Assembly (NCBI GenBank): GCA_964468345.1
Contig: CAYXVZ010000018.1
Coordinates: 28,277-92,276 of the forward strand
Reading direction: 5' to 3'
Length of the DNA stretch: 64,000 nt
From: DALYLB01 sp964468345
GTDB taxonomy: Bacteria; Acidobacteriota; Blastocatellia; RBC074
A program made the translations under genes and the position numbers. Positions 37,337 through 47,528 of this stretch are shown here, one piece after another; within the stretch, counting starts at the first letter, position 1; every line of letters starts with the position of its first letter. The notes under the pieces were generated by a model. It was not told the DNA's origin. It saw only the letters and a list, made by a program, of their open reading frames with translations, and did not search any database.

Positions 37337-37685
37337 AGCAGTGCGCTGTCACAGGCTGGTTCTTGAATCGGGTGGTGCCTGAACAATGCGCCCTCTGAAA
37401 CTGTACCGCCGGCATTTATGTGGTATTTCAATCAAGGATGAAAGGTAAAACTGTTCTTTGATTGCGATTCAAACCGACCGTACGCACGGGAAAGAGAGGC
37501 TTTGAAGAGGGCGGGTTTATATGAAATTTACGGCGCAGAGGCGTCCGGCGTCCGGCGTCCGGCGTCTGGAGTCAAAAACAGACAAGAAGATCAATTTTCT
37601 GTTAAGTGACGAAGTGAAGTCGGGGGCAAACTTGGCTTCAAGGACTCCAGAGTCCGGACTCTTCTTTGCTATACTCCGCCAACGT
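37337..37685. other. 349-bp divergent intergenic region with an inverted repeat
   Basis: It should hold promoters for the membrane/SPFH genes (minus) and tlyA (plus). It contains the imperfect inverted repeat at 37540-37661 and a TATACT -10-like site at 37670. The frame of tlyA is open through the repeat, but the start is at 37686. Confidence 0.5.
37540..37661. repeat. Inverted repeat with tandem GGCGTCC units
   Basis: The left arm (37540-37573) has three to four tandem CGTCCGG heptamers ending GGCGTCTGGAGTC. The right arm is GACTCCAGAGTCCGGACTC (37643-37661), complementary with a few substitutions. It lies between divergent genes. Confidence 0.8.
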
Positions 37686-38429
37686 ATGAAACCGACAAGC
37701 AAGAAGGAACGGCTGGATAAACTGCTGGTGCTGCGCGGGTTGGCCGATACCCGGGCAAAGGCGCAGTCGTTGATTCTGGCGGGGCAGGTCTTCAGCGGCG
37801 AGCAGCGCCTGGACAAGGCCGGGCATCTGGTGGCGATCGAAGCTCCGCTGAGCGTGAAGGAGACGATGCCCTATGTCGGCCGGGGCGGGTTGAAACTTGC
37901 CCGCGCCATCGAATTTTTCGGGTTGGATATAAAGGGAAAGCGATGCCTGGACATTGGCGCCTCGACGGGCGGATTCACGGATTGTTTGTTGCAACACGGG
38001 GCGGAGCGCGTCGCCGCCGTCGATGTGGGCCATGGCCAGTTGGACTGGAAGCTTCGTCAGGATCCGCGCGTTGAAGTTCGCGAAAACGTCAATGCGCGCT
38101 ATCTCTCAAAAGAGGATTTCCCCGAGGCCTTCGACGTCATTGTCACCGATGTCTCCTTCATCTCCCTGACCAAGATCCTGCCGGTGATTCCGCCGCTGGC
38201 AGCCCGTCCCGCCATCGTTGTCGCCCTGATCAAACCCCAGTTTGAAGTCGGCCGCGAAGAAGTCGGCCGCGGCGGCATCGTTCGCGACGAGCAGGCGCAA
38301 TTGCGCGTTGTGGAAGAGATAAAAAACTTTGCGGAAGGCTTGCGGCTGCGCACGCGCGGCGTGACCGACTCTCCGATTCTCGGCGCCGATGGGAACCGCG
38401 AGTTTCTGGCCTGCTTCGAGATTGATTGA
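37686..38429 (+). CDS. tlyA: TlyA-family rRNA 2'-O-methyltransferase
   Basis: Predicted to methylate ribose 2'-O of cytidines in 16S/23S rRNA; often mislabelled hemolysin. The protein has 247 residues. Residues 5-60 form an S4 RNA-binding domain (ERLDKLLVLRGLADTRAKAQ, then LILAGQV). From about 70 comes a FtsJ-like Rossmann domain with YVGRGGLKLARAI, the SAM loop CLDIGASTGGFTDCLLQHGA and DVSFISLTKILP, with the catalytic Lys/Asp set (KPQFEVGRE). The ATG is just after a TATACT box, so the transcript may have almost no leader. Confidence 0.93.
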   Translation: MKPTSKKERLDKLLVLRGLADTRAKAQSLILAGQVFSGEQRLDKAGHLVAIEAPLSVKETMPYVGRGGLKLARAIEFFGLDIKGKRCLDIGASTGGFTDCLLQHGAERVAAVDVGHGQLDWKLRQDPRVEVRENVNARYLSKEDFPEAFDVIVTDVSFISLTKILPVIPPLAARPAIVVALIKPQFEVGREEVGRGGIVRDEQAQLRVVEEIKNFAEGLRLRTRGVTDSPILGADGNREFLACFEID

Positions 38430-38505
38430 TTTACATCTTAATTTTGCGATGAATTCATGCGAAAGTGCTTCTTTGTAATTCTGACGGAGAACCTACACCA
38501 CATGT

Positions 38506-39480
<975 letters not shown>

Positions 39481-39530
39481 TGCAATAACTATCCTCAAGA
39501 TCTTTTTGTGTTTATAGAGGCCTGAGATTG

Positions 39531-39606
39531 CGGACAGGAAAGGGAACGACAAGAAAATGTTTTCTGCGGGCTGTTTCTATGTTCTTGTCGTTCCTTTTCC
39601 TGTCCG
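39531..39606. repeat. 25-bp inverted repeat between two minus-strand genes
   Basis: The arms 39531-39555 (CGGACAGGAAAGGGAACGAC, then AAGAA) and 39582-39606 have one mismatch. It lies between the outer-membrane barrel gene and the VWA gene. A TTTTC-rich right arm is typical of the set. Confidence 0.88.
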
Positions 39607-39644
39607 CTGCCTGAATAATTTCATACGATCATCCGGAAATCGAT

Positions 39645-42593
39645 CTAAAACAAAATCCGCATGCCGAGTTGCATCACGCGGCCGCCCGTGGAGCCGATGA
39701 TTTTCCCGGCATTGAGATTGGGACTGGAGGCGGGGCCGATGCGCGTGTCCGGATCGTTCCAGTTCGCGTGATTCGGGAAGTTGAATGCCTCGGTGACGAA
39801 CTCCAGCGACGTGTCGGCATTCAATTCGACCCGTTTGGTCACGGACAGATGGTGAAACTGTTCGCCGGGCGCGCGCAGATCCGGATGCGTTCGCGGCCCG
39901 TTGCCGAGCGTGAAATCATCCGGCTGCGCAAAAGCGTCGGGATTGAACCAGCGGTCCGGGTTCGGGTCTTCGACCTTGGGATCGACGCCGGAGACGACAT
40001 TCGCGCGGAGGTTGCCTACGAGCCCGCCCGATCGATTGAACAAGGGCCGGATGCTGAGCGGCGTGCCGCCCGCCAGCGTCGTCAATCCGCTGATGCTCCA
40101 ACCGCCGAAGGAACTGGCCAGAATCCCGCCGTCGCGAAACAGCTTTTTGCCTTTTCCGAAGGGCAATTCAAAGGTGTAGCTCAACTGAAAGCTGTGCTTC
40201 ACATCGCCGGTCGAGAGCGACCATTCGGCCTGCCGGTTGTACGGATCCTGCGGCGTTCCCGAGGAATAGTTATCCATCTGCTTGCCGAATCGGTAACTGG
40301 CGCGGCCAAAAAATCCGCCCAGCAGCCGCTGATCCACCGTCACGGTCAGGAAATGGGCCTCATAGTCGCCGCCCGGAAAGAGGCCGCCGACGTCAAAGGT
40401 CCGATATTGCGGATAGGGCCGCAGCGAATTGCGAAAACTGTCGTCATACAACTGCTCGCCATACTGCAAGGCCGAAAGCGGCACCGCGTTCAGGCGAACC
40501 GCGCCATCGACAAATTGATGCGTGACTTTTGTGCCGGTGTATCGCGCTTCGACGGCAAGAGCGCGAGGCAATTCGCGCTGCAGGCTGGCGGTCCACGTCT
40601 GGTTCGCCGGCAACTGCCCGGATGTGTCGAAATAATCGGGCTCGATTCCATTCACCGCGGCGGGATCGAGATCGGGCGGCAGCGGGAAGTTTGTGGGCAC
40701 GCCTTGCCGCAATCGAAAGGCGGACTGCAGCTGCTCGTTCGGCGTAATGAAAATCGGCGAGGCATTGAAGCCCTGCGTCCCGAAATGCCGGCCGTACATC
40801 GGGACTTCTTCATAGCTCAGGCTGTAATTCATCCGCACCACGGTCTTCCGATCGTTCCATGGATTGATCGACAGGCCCAGCGAAGGTTCGAACCGTACCG
40901 TCGTGGGCTGCAACGCGCGGCCCACGCCATCGCGGCCCGCAAAGATCAATGCGCCGGGCTTTCCATTCACCGGATTGATGTGATCCAGCGACACCGTCGA
41001 TTGCCGGTCGTATTTCTCGGTTCGCGGCGAGGCCACCTCGACGCTGAGACTGAAGGTCGCCGTCAATCCCGGCCGCACGCGATATTCATCCGCGGCATTG
41101 AAGTCAAAAAAGTTCCGCCGGTAATACGATGGATGAACCACGATGCTTTCTTCGCCGCGCGTGACTTCGCCGAGCAGAAACTGCGCGAAGGAATTCCCGG
41201 TGTTTCGCACACCGGGCAGCCCCGTGAGCGCTCCGCCGAAATAAAAATATCCCGCCGGATAGGCCGGCCCATACGAATTGACATACCGGCGCTGCCCCAG
41301 GGCCGTATAGCGCCATGTATGATTCTTGCGGTTGATCGAAACGGATGCCGAGGCGGCGTAGGTATAGCTACGATCGCGGATTCCCGCCGCCTGCGGTCCG
41401 ATGCTCAGAAAATTGTTGCTGAACAAAACCCGGGGAAAATACTTCGAGAAAATTCCCTTCAGGCCAAGCGCCCGGGGATGATCCGTGGCGTCTTCATTAT
41501 TGAGTTGCGTCGTCGTCCCCACGGAAGCCGAGGCGCGAATCGTCCAGACAATATTCGGCGTTGCCGTGTAATTATCCTGAAAACTCAGGCTCCCGCTTTG
41601 AAAGTCATAGCTGGGCGCGCCCGAATTCGCCGGCCCGGGAAAGTATTCCGGCGATTTGCGCTGCCCGTCCGAGAAATTGAAATTGAAACTGACCTGCTGC
41701 TTGCTCGAAACCGTATGGTCCAGCTTCGCGATCATGCCGTCCGCCTGATTTTCAAACGGCGAGTTGATCCAGTAATTGTTCTGTAAAAACGGGCCGACCG
41801 CGGTATTCGGTTTGGCATAAAGCGATGTAATGGCCCGCGCGACCGGATCGAGCCTGTTTTCAGGAATCTTGTTGCCGGGGAAAGGATCGCGCAGGTATTG
41901 CAGGTTCTCTGCAGACACCGGCTGGGACGGATCGTATGCCGGATTGGGCCGCGTGGTTGTCGGATCGTAGATCTTCACCGGGTTGCCGGCGCTGTCGACC
42001 AGATCGGAAAAATCGCCGGCCTGCTGGCGCAACGTCGGGATCGTGAACAGAGCAGATTGCGCGATTCGCTCGCGCGTGCCCTCGAACGAAGCCGAGAAAA
42101 AGGTTTTTCCCCGGCCGTCATAGACTTTGGGCAGAACCACCGGCCCGCTCAAACTGAAGCCGTATTGATTGCGCCGCAACAGGGACTTTGTCCCGCCGCG
42201 CTGCCGAACCTGATGCGGAATGGCGTCGAGAAAATCATTCCGGAAGTTTTCATAGATTCTTCCGGTCAGGCTGTTCTGCCGCCCGCCCGTCTTAATCTTG
42301 CTCAGCGATTTGCCCGCATTGCCTCCAGAGCCCATTTGGATGCGGAATTCATTGAGCGCCTTTTGCAATTCGCTCGGGCCACGAGGCGTCGGCGTCGGCG
42401 TCGGTTTTCGATTGGCAGGCGTTGCCGCCGGTTTTGGCCCCTGCGTCTCTGCCGGCGCGGACTTATCATCGCCGACAAGAGAATTTTGCTGTCCCTGCGC
42501 GCCCTGCACCGTATGCAGAAACACCCCAAGGACGAACAGGCCAAGCAGGCCTCGGAACCGATAGCGATTGAGGGAGAAAAATTCTGATTTCAT
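39645..42593 (-). CDS. Oar-like outer-membrane beta-barrel protein without plug domain
   Basis: A 982-residue protein with a signal sequence (RGLLGLFVLGVFLHTVQGAQG), a Pro/Thr linker (about 55-75: KPTPTPTPRGP) and then a barrel typical of the Acidobacteriota Oar/TonB-dependent group (YGFSLSGPVVLPKVYDGRGKTFFSASFEG and a C-terminal strand ending MRILF). Relatives usually begin with a carboxypeptidase-regulatory-like domain and a TonB plug; here I see neither a TonB box nor a plug in the roughly 80 residues before the barrel. It may be a plug-less pore, or a decayed receptor. Divergent from the phosphatase gene at 43020. Confidence 0.88.
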   Translation of the reverse strand: MKSEFFSLNRYRFRGLLGLFVLGVFLHTVQGAQGQQNSLVGDDKSAPAETQGPKPAATPANRKPTPTPTPRGPSELQKALNEFRIQMGSGGNAGKSLSKIKTGGRQNSLTGRIYENFRNDFLDAIPHQVRQRGGTKSLLRRNQYGFSLSGPVVLPKVYDGRGKTFFSASFEGTRERIAQSALFTIPTLRQQAGDFSDLVDSAGNPVKIYDPTTTRPNPAYDPSQPVSAENLQYLRDPFPGNKIPENRLDPVARAITSLYAKPNTAVGPFLQNNYWINSPFENQADGMIAKLDHTVSSKQQVSFNFNFSDGQRKSPEYFPGPANSGAPSYDFQSGSLSFQDNYTATPNIVWTIRASASVGTTTQLNNEDATDHPRALGLKGIFSKYFPRVLFSNNFLSIGPQAAGIRDRSYTYAASASVSINRKNHTWRYTALGQRRYVNSYGPAYPAGYFYFGGALTGLPGVRNTGNSFAQFLLGEVTRGEESIVVHPSYYRRNFFDFNAADEYRVRPGLTATFSLSVEVASPRTEKYDRQSTVSLDHINPVNGKPGALIFAGRDGVGRALQPTTVRFEPSLGLSINPWNDRKTVVRMNYSLSYEEVPMYGRHFGTQGFNASPIFITPNEQLQSAFRLRQGVPTNFPLPPDLDPAAVNGIEPDYFDTSGQLPANQTWTASLQRELPRALAVEARYTGTKVTHQFVDGAVRLNAVPLSALQYGEQLYDDSFRNSLRPYPQYRTFDVGGLFPGGDYEAHFLTVTVDQRLLGGFFGRASYRFGKQMDNYSSGTPQDPYNRQAEWSLSTGDVKHSFQLSYTFELPFGKGKKLFRDGGILASSFGGWSISGLTTLAGGTPLSIRPLFNRSGGLVGNLRANVVSGVDPKVEDPNPDRWFNPDAFAQPDDFTLGNGPRTHPDLRAPGEQFHHLSVTKRVELNADTSLEFVTEAFNFPNHANWNDPDTRIGPASSPNLNAGKIIGSTGGRVMQLGMRILF

Positions 42594-43019
42594 CAGCTAG
42601 CCAGCTCTCGGATGTTCTCTCCGATTTGATTGGTGAAACAACGACTTCAAGTTGTACAGTTTAGCGACCGCTCAAAAAGCATTTACGTGCCTGGTAATGC
42701 AAAGGATACGATAATTTTTTCCCTCATCTTCCCTACCTTGTCAACCTCTCAGCGGCGCATTATCCTTGCGCTCGATTTCTGGCATCATCGCAACTCTCTT
42801 TATTCTTTGCGTACTGCTCAATCAAGAATGGTAAAAACCACGAGGAAACGAAGAGCACGAAGATAGGAAAGAGGACAGCAGGACCTGTCGATGCGCCTAT
42901 CTTCGTGCTCTTCGCTTCTTCGCGGTAAAAGGCCTTCTCCCAACGTTAGTTGGTCCGTTTTCGATTTCGAACCTCAAAGTCCCGCAGTCATGTGGGCAGA
43001 TCTTTTTTCCGAGGACCTT
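42594..43019. other. 426-bp divergent intergenic region
   Basis: It must carry promoters for the barrel protein (minus) and the phosphatase (plus). The AT-rich centre (about 42700-42740) is a plausible promoter zone. The CACGAAG-family repeat 42837-42926 occupies the phosphatase side. Confidence 0.5.
42837..42926. repeat. CACGAAG-family inverted repeat
   Basis: The left arm (42837-42867) and right arm (42896-42926) are 31 bp with three or four mismatches; both contain the family core GAAGAGCACGAAGATAGG. It is upstream of the phosphatase gene. Confidence 0.9.
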
Positions 43020-44708
43020 ATGAGAATCTCTTTGCACCGCACGTTCCTAATCTTTCTGCTAGGCGTTTCGCTGCTCTCTTCTTCGCTGTCTCCAGTTCAG
43101 GCACAACAACGAACCCGAACCGGCAATCGCGCCGCCGCCAAAAAAGTTCGCCTGGTCGTGGGCATCGTCATCGATCAATTTCGCGCGGATTATCTGAACC
43201 GATTCGAAGACCAGTTCGTCGAAGGCGGATTCAAGCGGCTGGTTCGCGAGGGAGCGAATTTCACGAATGCGCATTACATTCACACGCCGACCTACACGGC
43301 CTGCGGGCATTCGACCTTTATGTCGGGCGCGACGCCCGCGCATTCGGGCATCATCGGGAATTCATGGTATGACCGCTCCAGCGGGAAAGTCGTCACCAGT
43401 GTCAGTGATGAAAAAGTGAAATTGCTCGGCGGTAAGGAAGGTCCCGGCATGTCGCCGCATCGCCTGCTCGGAACGACGGTTGGCGACGAACTGAAGCTCG
43501 CCACCGTCGGCAAATCGAAAGTCATCGGCATATCATCGAAAGACCGCTCGGCGATTCTGCCCGCGGGGAAAAAGCCGAACGGCGCGTACTGGTTCGATAG
43601 TTCCACCGGGAATTTCGTTTCGAGCACCTATTATTTCAACGACCTGCCGGAATGGGTGAAAACCTTCAACCGCGATCAGCATTGCAGCAAATCCTTCGGC
43701 CAGAAATGGGAGCGCCTGCTGCCCGAAGCGGCGTATGACCGATCGACGGCGGATGATATGCCGTACGAAAAGTCTGCGTACGGAACCCACTTTCCCTACA
43801 CGCTCAATGGAGGCGAGAGCAAACCCGGACCGAAATTCTTTTCCCAGTTCGATGCTTCTCCGTTCGGCAATGAACAATTGGTTCGTATGGCCAGGGCCGC
43901 TGTCGAAGCCGAACAGCTCGGAACGGATGATTACACGGACCTGCTGACGATCAGCTTTTCCGCCAACGATCTGGTCGGCCACGCGTTCGGGCCGTACAGC
44001 CAGGAAGTGCAGGACATCACGCTGCGCACCGATCGCATCATTGCGGATCTGCTCACCTATCTCGATCAGAAGATCGGCCTCGACCGCGTGATCGTGACGT
44101 TGACGGCGGATCATGGCGTCGCGCCCGTTCCCGAAATGGTGAAACCGATGGGCTATGGCGGCCGCGTCGAACCGCAGGCGCTGACGGAAGCCGTGCAGAG
44201 CAAACTCGCGGCGCAGTTCGGCGACGAAAAGTGGGTGCAGAGCTCCGTCAACGGAAATATTTATCTCGATGAAGCGATCGTCGAAAGGAAAAAGCTGAGC
44301 ATCGAAGAGGTCGAACGCGCCGCCGCCGAAGCCATTCTCAAAGTCCCCGGCATTGCTGATTGCTTCACGCGCTCGCAAATCTTGAGCGATCGCCTGCCGG
44401 ACACAATGATCGCCCAGAGCGTCGCGCGCGGCTTCCATCACGCCCGCAACGGGAACCTCGTCATTGTCCCGCAGCCCTTTTATTTCATCGGCGAAGGCGT
44501 GACCACCACGCACGGCACACCGTATGGCTACGACACGCACGTGCCGGTGCTCTTCTTCGGCGCAGGCGTCGCCGCCGGTCCGCAACTCGCGCCGGCCAGC
44601 CCCGCCGACATCGCGCCCACCCTGGCCGCCCTCCTGAAAATCACGGCCCCCAGCAACAGCGTCGGCCGGGTGTTGAGTGAAGCGTTAAAAGCAGGGGCGA
44701 GAGAGTAG
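43020..44708 (+). CDS. PafA-like secreted alkaline phosphatase/phosphodiesterase
   Basis: A 562-residue protein of the alkaline phosphatase superfamily. The signal is FLIFLLGVSLLSSSLSPVQAQ. The metal site IVIDQFRADYL has D52, and the nucleophile region is TPTYTACGHSTFMSG (about 89-102), as in PafA-type phosphatases. The LTADHGVAPVPE segment supplies the second metal Asp/His, and TTHGTPYGYDTHVPVLFFG the third site. GAGG precedes the ATG at 43020. The C-terminal AGARE lies in the GGGGCGAG repeat that follows. A phosphate-scavenging role is expected from the family but unproven. Confidence 0.92.
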   Translation: MRISLHRTFLIFLLGVSLLSSSLSPVQAQQRTRTGNRAAAKKVRLVVGIVIDQFRADYLNRFEDQFVEGGFKRLVREGANFTNAHYIHTPTYTACGHSTFMSGATPAHSGIIGNSWYDRSSGKVVTSVSDEKVKLLGGKEGPGMSPHRLLGTTVGDELKLATVGKSKVIGISSKDRSAILPAGKKPNGAYWFDSSTGNFVSSTYYFNDLPEWVKTFNRDQHCSKSFGQKWERLLPEAAYDRSTADDMPYEKSAYGTHFPYTLNGGESKPGPKFFSQFDASPFGNEQLVRMARAAVEAEQLGTDDYTDLLTISFSANDLVGHAFGPYSQEVQDITLRTDRIIADLLTYLDQKIGLDRVIVTLTADHGVAPVPEMVKPMGYGGRVEPQALTEAVQSKLAAQFGDEKWVQSSVNGNIYLDEAIVERKKLSIEEVERAAAEAILKVPGIADCFTRSQILSDRLPDTMIAQSVARGFHHARNGNLVIVPQPFYFIGEGVTTTHGTPYGYDTHVPVLFFGAGVAAGPQLAPASPADIAPTLAALLKITAPSNSVGRVLSEALKAGARE

Positions 44709-44866
44709 GGGCGAGAAAGGCAGGGGCGAGGGGCGAGGGGCGAGGGGCGAGGGGCGAGGGGCGAGGGGCGAGGGGCGAGGGTAAAGAACAAAAGACTCTT
44801 CGGCAACAACCTGCCGACTGCCGACTGCCGCTGCCTCCTTCTCGCCCCTCGCCCCTGCTATCTGAG
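44695..44866. repeat. Composite repeat with 8 tandem AGGGGCG heptamers
   Basis: Eight exact AGGGGCG units lie at 44722-44777, preceded by three spaced variants starting inside the phosphatase gene. The far side (44807-44857) contains CCGACTGCCGCTGCCTCC (family of 33071-33249) and then CTCGCCCCTCGCCCCTGC, complementary to the heptamers. It lies between convergent genes and joins two repeat families. Confidence 0.92.
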
Positions 44867-45502
44867 CACATTCACCACCGGATGACCCGAGCGCCAGAGG
44901 TCTTGCAGAAACGGTTCCATCAGGCCGCCCTGGGTGCGGATGACGCATAAGGGGCGGCCGTCGTGTTCATAGGTGAGCACGCTGAGGACGCGGACCTTGC
45001 GCAGATTGGCGAGTTTCACGACCTGGAGCAGCGTGTCTTCATGTTTTGAGGTATCGAAGGTGATGCGGACTTCGCCTTTATTCGAATGCAGCATCTCGAC
45101 GAAGGCGCGGAAGATGTCCGATTCGGTGATCAGGCCGACCAGCGCGCCTTTGTGCAGCACGGGCAGCGCGCCGATTTTGCGATCGCGCATGACGCCCGCC
45201 GCCTGCTCGATCGGCGTTTCCGGCGTGGTCGTCACCAGAGTGGACGACATAATCTGCGCGACCGTTTCCTTCCCTTTATATTCGTCTTTTGCGAGTAGGC
45301 TGAACGGATTGATATTCGCGGGATAGGCCCGGAAAAGATCGGATTTTGAAACAATGCCGCGCAACATCCCGCCCTCGGGGCGAGCTTCCATCACGGGCAG
45401 CCGGCGAACCTGTCTTGCGCTCATGAGTGCAGCGGCTTCAGAGATCAAGGCGCCCGGCGCAATCGTAGCCGGTTCCCGGGTCATCCACATACTCACGATC
45501 AT
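44858..45502 (-). CDS. CBS-domain pair protein
   Basis: A 214-residue protein with two CBS motifs: VSMWMTREPATIAPGALISE to about 80, and AQIMSSTLVTTTPETPIEQAAGVM to about 145. A C-terminal ACT-like region reads RITFDTSKHEDTLLQVV. CBS pairs bind adenosine nucleotides and regulate transporters or enzymes; the partner is unknown. GAGG before the ATG at 45502 decides the start over a TTG- or ATG-like start further out. It is convergent with the phosphatase gene. Confidence 0.87.
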   Translation of the reverse strand: MIVSMWMTREPATIAPGALISEAAALMSARQVRRLPVMEARPEGGMLRGIVSKSDLFRAYPANINPFSLLAKDEYKGKETVAQIMSSTLVTTTPETPIEQAAGVMRDRKIGALPVLHKGALVGLITESDIFRAFVEMLHSNKGEVRITFDTSKHEDTLLQVVKLANLRKVRVLSVLTYEHDGRPLCVIRTQGGLMEPFLQDLWRSGHPVVNVLR

Positions 45503-45534
45503 GTACAACCTCAGACTTTCCGTGTGGGGAACCG

Positions 45535-46047
45535 TCAAAGATCAAGCAGGTAAAGGCGCAACTCGTCGGCATCCTCGGCCATTCGGATGAGCCTTTCGAA
45601 ACGAAATCCCAGCCGCTCCAACGACCGAATCGACCGATCGTTTGTCGGCAACGTGATCGCCGCGACTCGTTTGAGTCCCACGCGATCCCGCGCATCTGCC
45701 AGGACGGCGCGGGCCGCTTCGGTCGAATACCCGCATGACCAATAGGCAGGGAAAAAAGCGAAGCCCAGATCGGCATCTTCCAGCGTATCCCGCTTGAGCA
45801 CGCCGCACATTCCGATCGGTTCGTCGGTCTCTTTCAGCGCGATCCGCAACAGGCCAAAGCCATTCTTTTCATACCCGGCGACGGGGCCCTTTTGAATATA
45901 TCCAACCGCGTCTTCCAGCGAGCGAACGCCGCGATCGCCGATGTTCTGCAAAAAGGACGGCTCGTTCACCAATTGCAGAATAAAGGGCGCATCCTCGTCC
46001 GTTAAACATCGAATATGGAGGCGCGGCGTTTCAATGTCGAGGTTCAT
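45535..46047 (-). CDS. GNAT-family acetyltransferase (RimJ/RimL-like)
   Basis: A 170-residue GNAT protein. ETPRLHIRCLTDEDAPFI starts the fold; ADLGFAFFPAYWSCGYSTEAARAVL is the typical acetyl-CoA region, and TLPTNDRSIRSLERLGFRFE the C-terminal motif. It probably acetylates a protein N-terminus or a small amine. Its start overlaps the stop of the upstream nucleosidase gene (ATGA), so the two are translationally coupled. Confidence 0.9.
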   Translation of the reverse strand: MNLDIETPRLHIRCLTDEDAPFILQLVNEPSFLQNIGDRGVRSLEDAVGYIQKGPVAGYEKNGFGLLRIALKETDEPIGMCGVLKRDTLEDADLGFAFFPAYWSCGYSTEAARAVLADARDRVGLKRVAAITLPTNDRSIRSLERLGFRFERLIRMAEDADELRLYLLDL

Positions 46048-46901
46048 TTCCGGCCTCCCTTCAACGTTTCGATATAGGCCTTCACCACTTCATAGACATA
46101 TTCCTGGCAGGCCTCGCCGGTTTTGGCATCGTACTTTCCGCCGTTCGTAATATTGTTCGAGAGCACGCGAATCCCGAGAAAAGGCGTTTTGAAAAAGCCC
46201 GCAATCTGTGCGACCGATGCCGTCTCCATCTCTTCGGCCGTCGTGCCGTATTGCTCGTGAAAATGCTTGATCCGGTCAAGCTCGCTGTTCCAGATTTCGC
46301 CGGAGCCGATCACGCCTTCGACAACGCGGCCTTTTTTATACAGGGGAATCGCGCGCCGCGCGGCGGCCAGCAGTTGTTCATCGGCAACGAAGCGGCGCAT
46401 CTTGCGCGCATTCGGATCTTCGCCCGCGCTGCCTTCCGAGGCCATCAAATCCATCGGCGCCCATTCGAGCGGAGCGCTTCCGTCGCCGTTTTTTCGATAG
46501 CCGGTTTTAAACGCGCCGAGATTCACGGATTCCTTTCCGAGCACGATGTCATACACCTTCAATGCCGGATCGTGCCCGCCCGCCGTTCCCTGATTGATGA
46601 TCGCCGCGGGATGATAACGCTCAATGGCGATGACCGTCGCGGCCGCCGTGTTCGACAGGCCTTTCAGGGTTTTTGAAACGATCACCGGATAGCCGTTGAC
46701 AGTGCCCCGCCAGAAGGTCCAGGGACCGACTTTTTCCGTCGTCGCGTTCTCCAACCGACCGGCAAAACGTTCCGCTTCCACGGGCATGGCGCCCTGCACA
46801 ATGATCGGGGCGGCGGATTGCGCGGTGGTCTTGGCCCTTGTCCCCGCCATCGAGAGGAGGAAACAAAGGCCGGCCAAAATAGCGACAGCGGTTTTATTCA
46901 T
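46044..46901 (-). CDS. Exported 5'-methylthioadenosine/S-adenosylhomocysteine nucleosidase
   Basis: A 285-residue nucleoside phosphorylase-like enzyme. INQGTAGGHDPALKVYDIVLG, EEMETASVAQIA (catalytic Glu/ribose site) and SNNITNGGKYD are MTAN motifs. Unlike cytosolic MtnN it begins with a signal peptide (AVAILAGLCFLLSMAGTRAKTTAQ), so it should be periplasmic or secreted. Starts at 46937 or 46943 are possible; the start at 46901 places the signal at the N-terminus. It is coupled to the GNAT gene downstream. Confidence 0.87.
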   Translation of the reverse strand: MNKTAVAILAGLCFLLSMAGTRAKTTAQSAAPIIVQGAMPVEAERFAGRLENATTEKVGPWTFWRGTVNGYPVIVSKTLKGLSNTAAATVIAIERYHPAAIINQGTAGGHDPALKVYDIVLGKESVNLGAFKTGYRKNGDGSAPLEWAPMDLMASEGSAGEDPNARKMRRFVADEQLLAAARRAIPLYKKGRVVEGVIGSGEIWNSELDRIKHFHEQYGTTAEEMETASVAQIAGFFKTPFLGIRVLSNNITNGGKYDAKTGEACQEYVYEVVKAYIETLKGGRK

Positions 46902-46966
46902 TGAACGGTCACTCAAGCAAATATTCGATCGGTTCATAGTCATATCGGAAAATCTTGTACAAAGCT

Positions 46967-47527
46967 TCAATCCGGCCAATTCACCGTCATCGATTCGCCG
47001 ACGGCAAGGCTCGTCCAGCGTTGGCTCGCTTCCTCCAGACGGTTGCAGATTCGGTCGAGAACCGTTTTGCTGACCGCTTGTCCGGAGGGAAGACGCAGCG
47101 CCTCGTCTTTCTTCCCCTCTTGCGCCATCTGCGAAGCAAGCTTTCGGCGTTGCGGGTCCGTCGAGCGGGAAAGCCACTCGTGCATGCAAAACGATACGGC
47201 CTGCTCCGACAGATTCGCATCCCGCCGCCCGTCGCGAAGGAGTTTTTCGTCGCGACCGGCGGTCTTCCGCCGCTGCCTCGAAGCCTCTTTCTGCGACCCG
47301 TCCTGCCCGGGCACCAGGCGAAACGTGCCGGCGCCGCCCCCGGCCGCAAGCTGGCCGAAAATGCCCTGCCGCAGGCCCAGGGCTTCTTCGACCACCAGAT
47401 GCACCAGATCATGGGGTATGAGCGGATCAAAACCGGGCGCGGGATTCATCTCGACGGAAGGAAAATCCTTGCGATCGACGCGAACTGCGTATCGTCTTTC
47501 TCCCGTGCGAAGAAAGTGAACTTGCAT
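46967..47527 (-). CDS. Conserved-looking protein of unknown function
   Basis: A 186-residue protein. MQVHFLRTGERRYAVRVDRK, a HDLVHLVVEEALGL helix, a Gly-rich stretch and a basic helical region (SQKEASRQRRKTAGRDEK) are visible; the C-terminus is helical. I recognize no domain. It begins 1 bp after the stop of the VOC-protein gene, so the pair is co-transcribed. The reverse-strand frame here is a shadow. Confidence 0.7.
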   Translation of the reverse strand: MQVHFLRTGERRYAVRVDRKDFPSVEMNPAPGFDPLIPHDLVHLVVEEALGLRQGIFGQLAAGGGAGTFRLVPGQDGSQKEASRQRRKTAGRDEKLLRDGRRDANLSEQAVSFCMHEWLSRSTDPQRRKLASQMAQEGKKDEALRLPSGQAVSKTVLDRICNRLEEASQRWTSLAVGESMTVNWPD

Positions 47528-47528
47528 A

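Noticed and set aside
37521..37685. Upstream start for TlyA
   Set aside because: The added residues come from the GGCGTCC repeat, and the S4 domain starts right after the ATG at 37686.
44722..44777. Candidate replication iterons
   Set aside because: The heptamers are shorter than iterons, with no AT-rich region, DnaA box or rep gene nearby.
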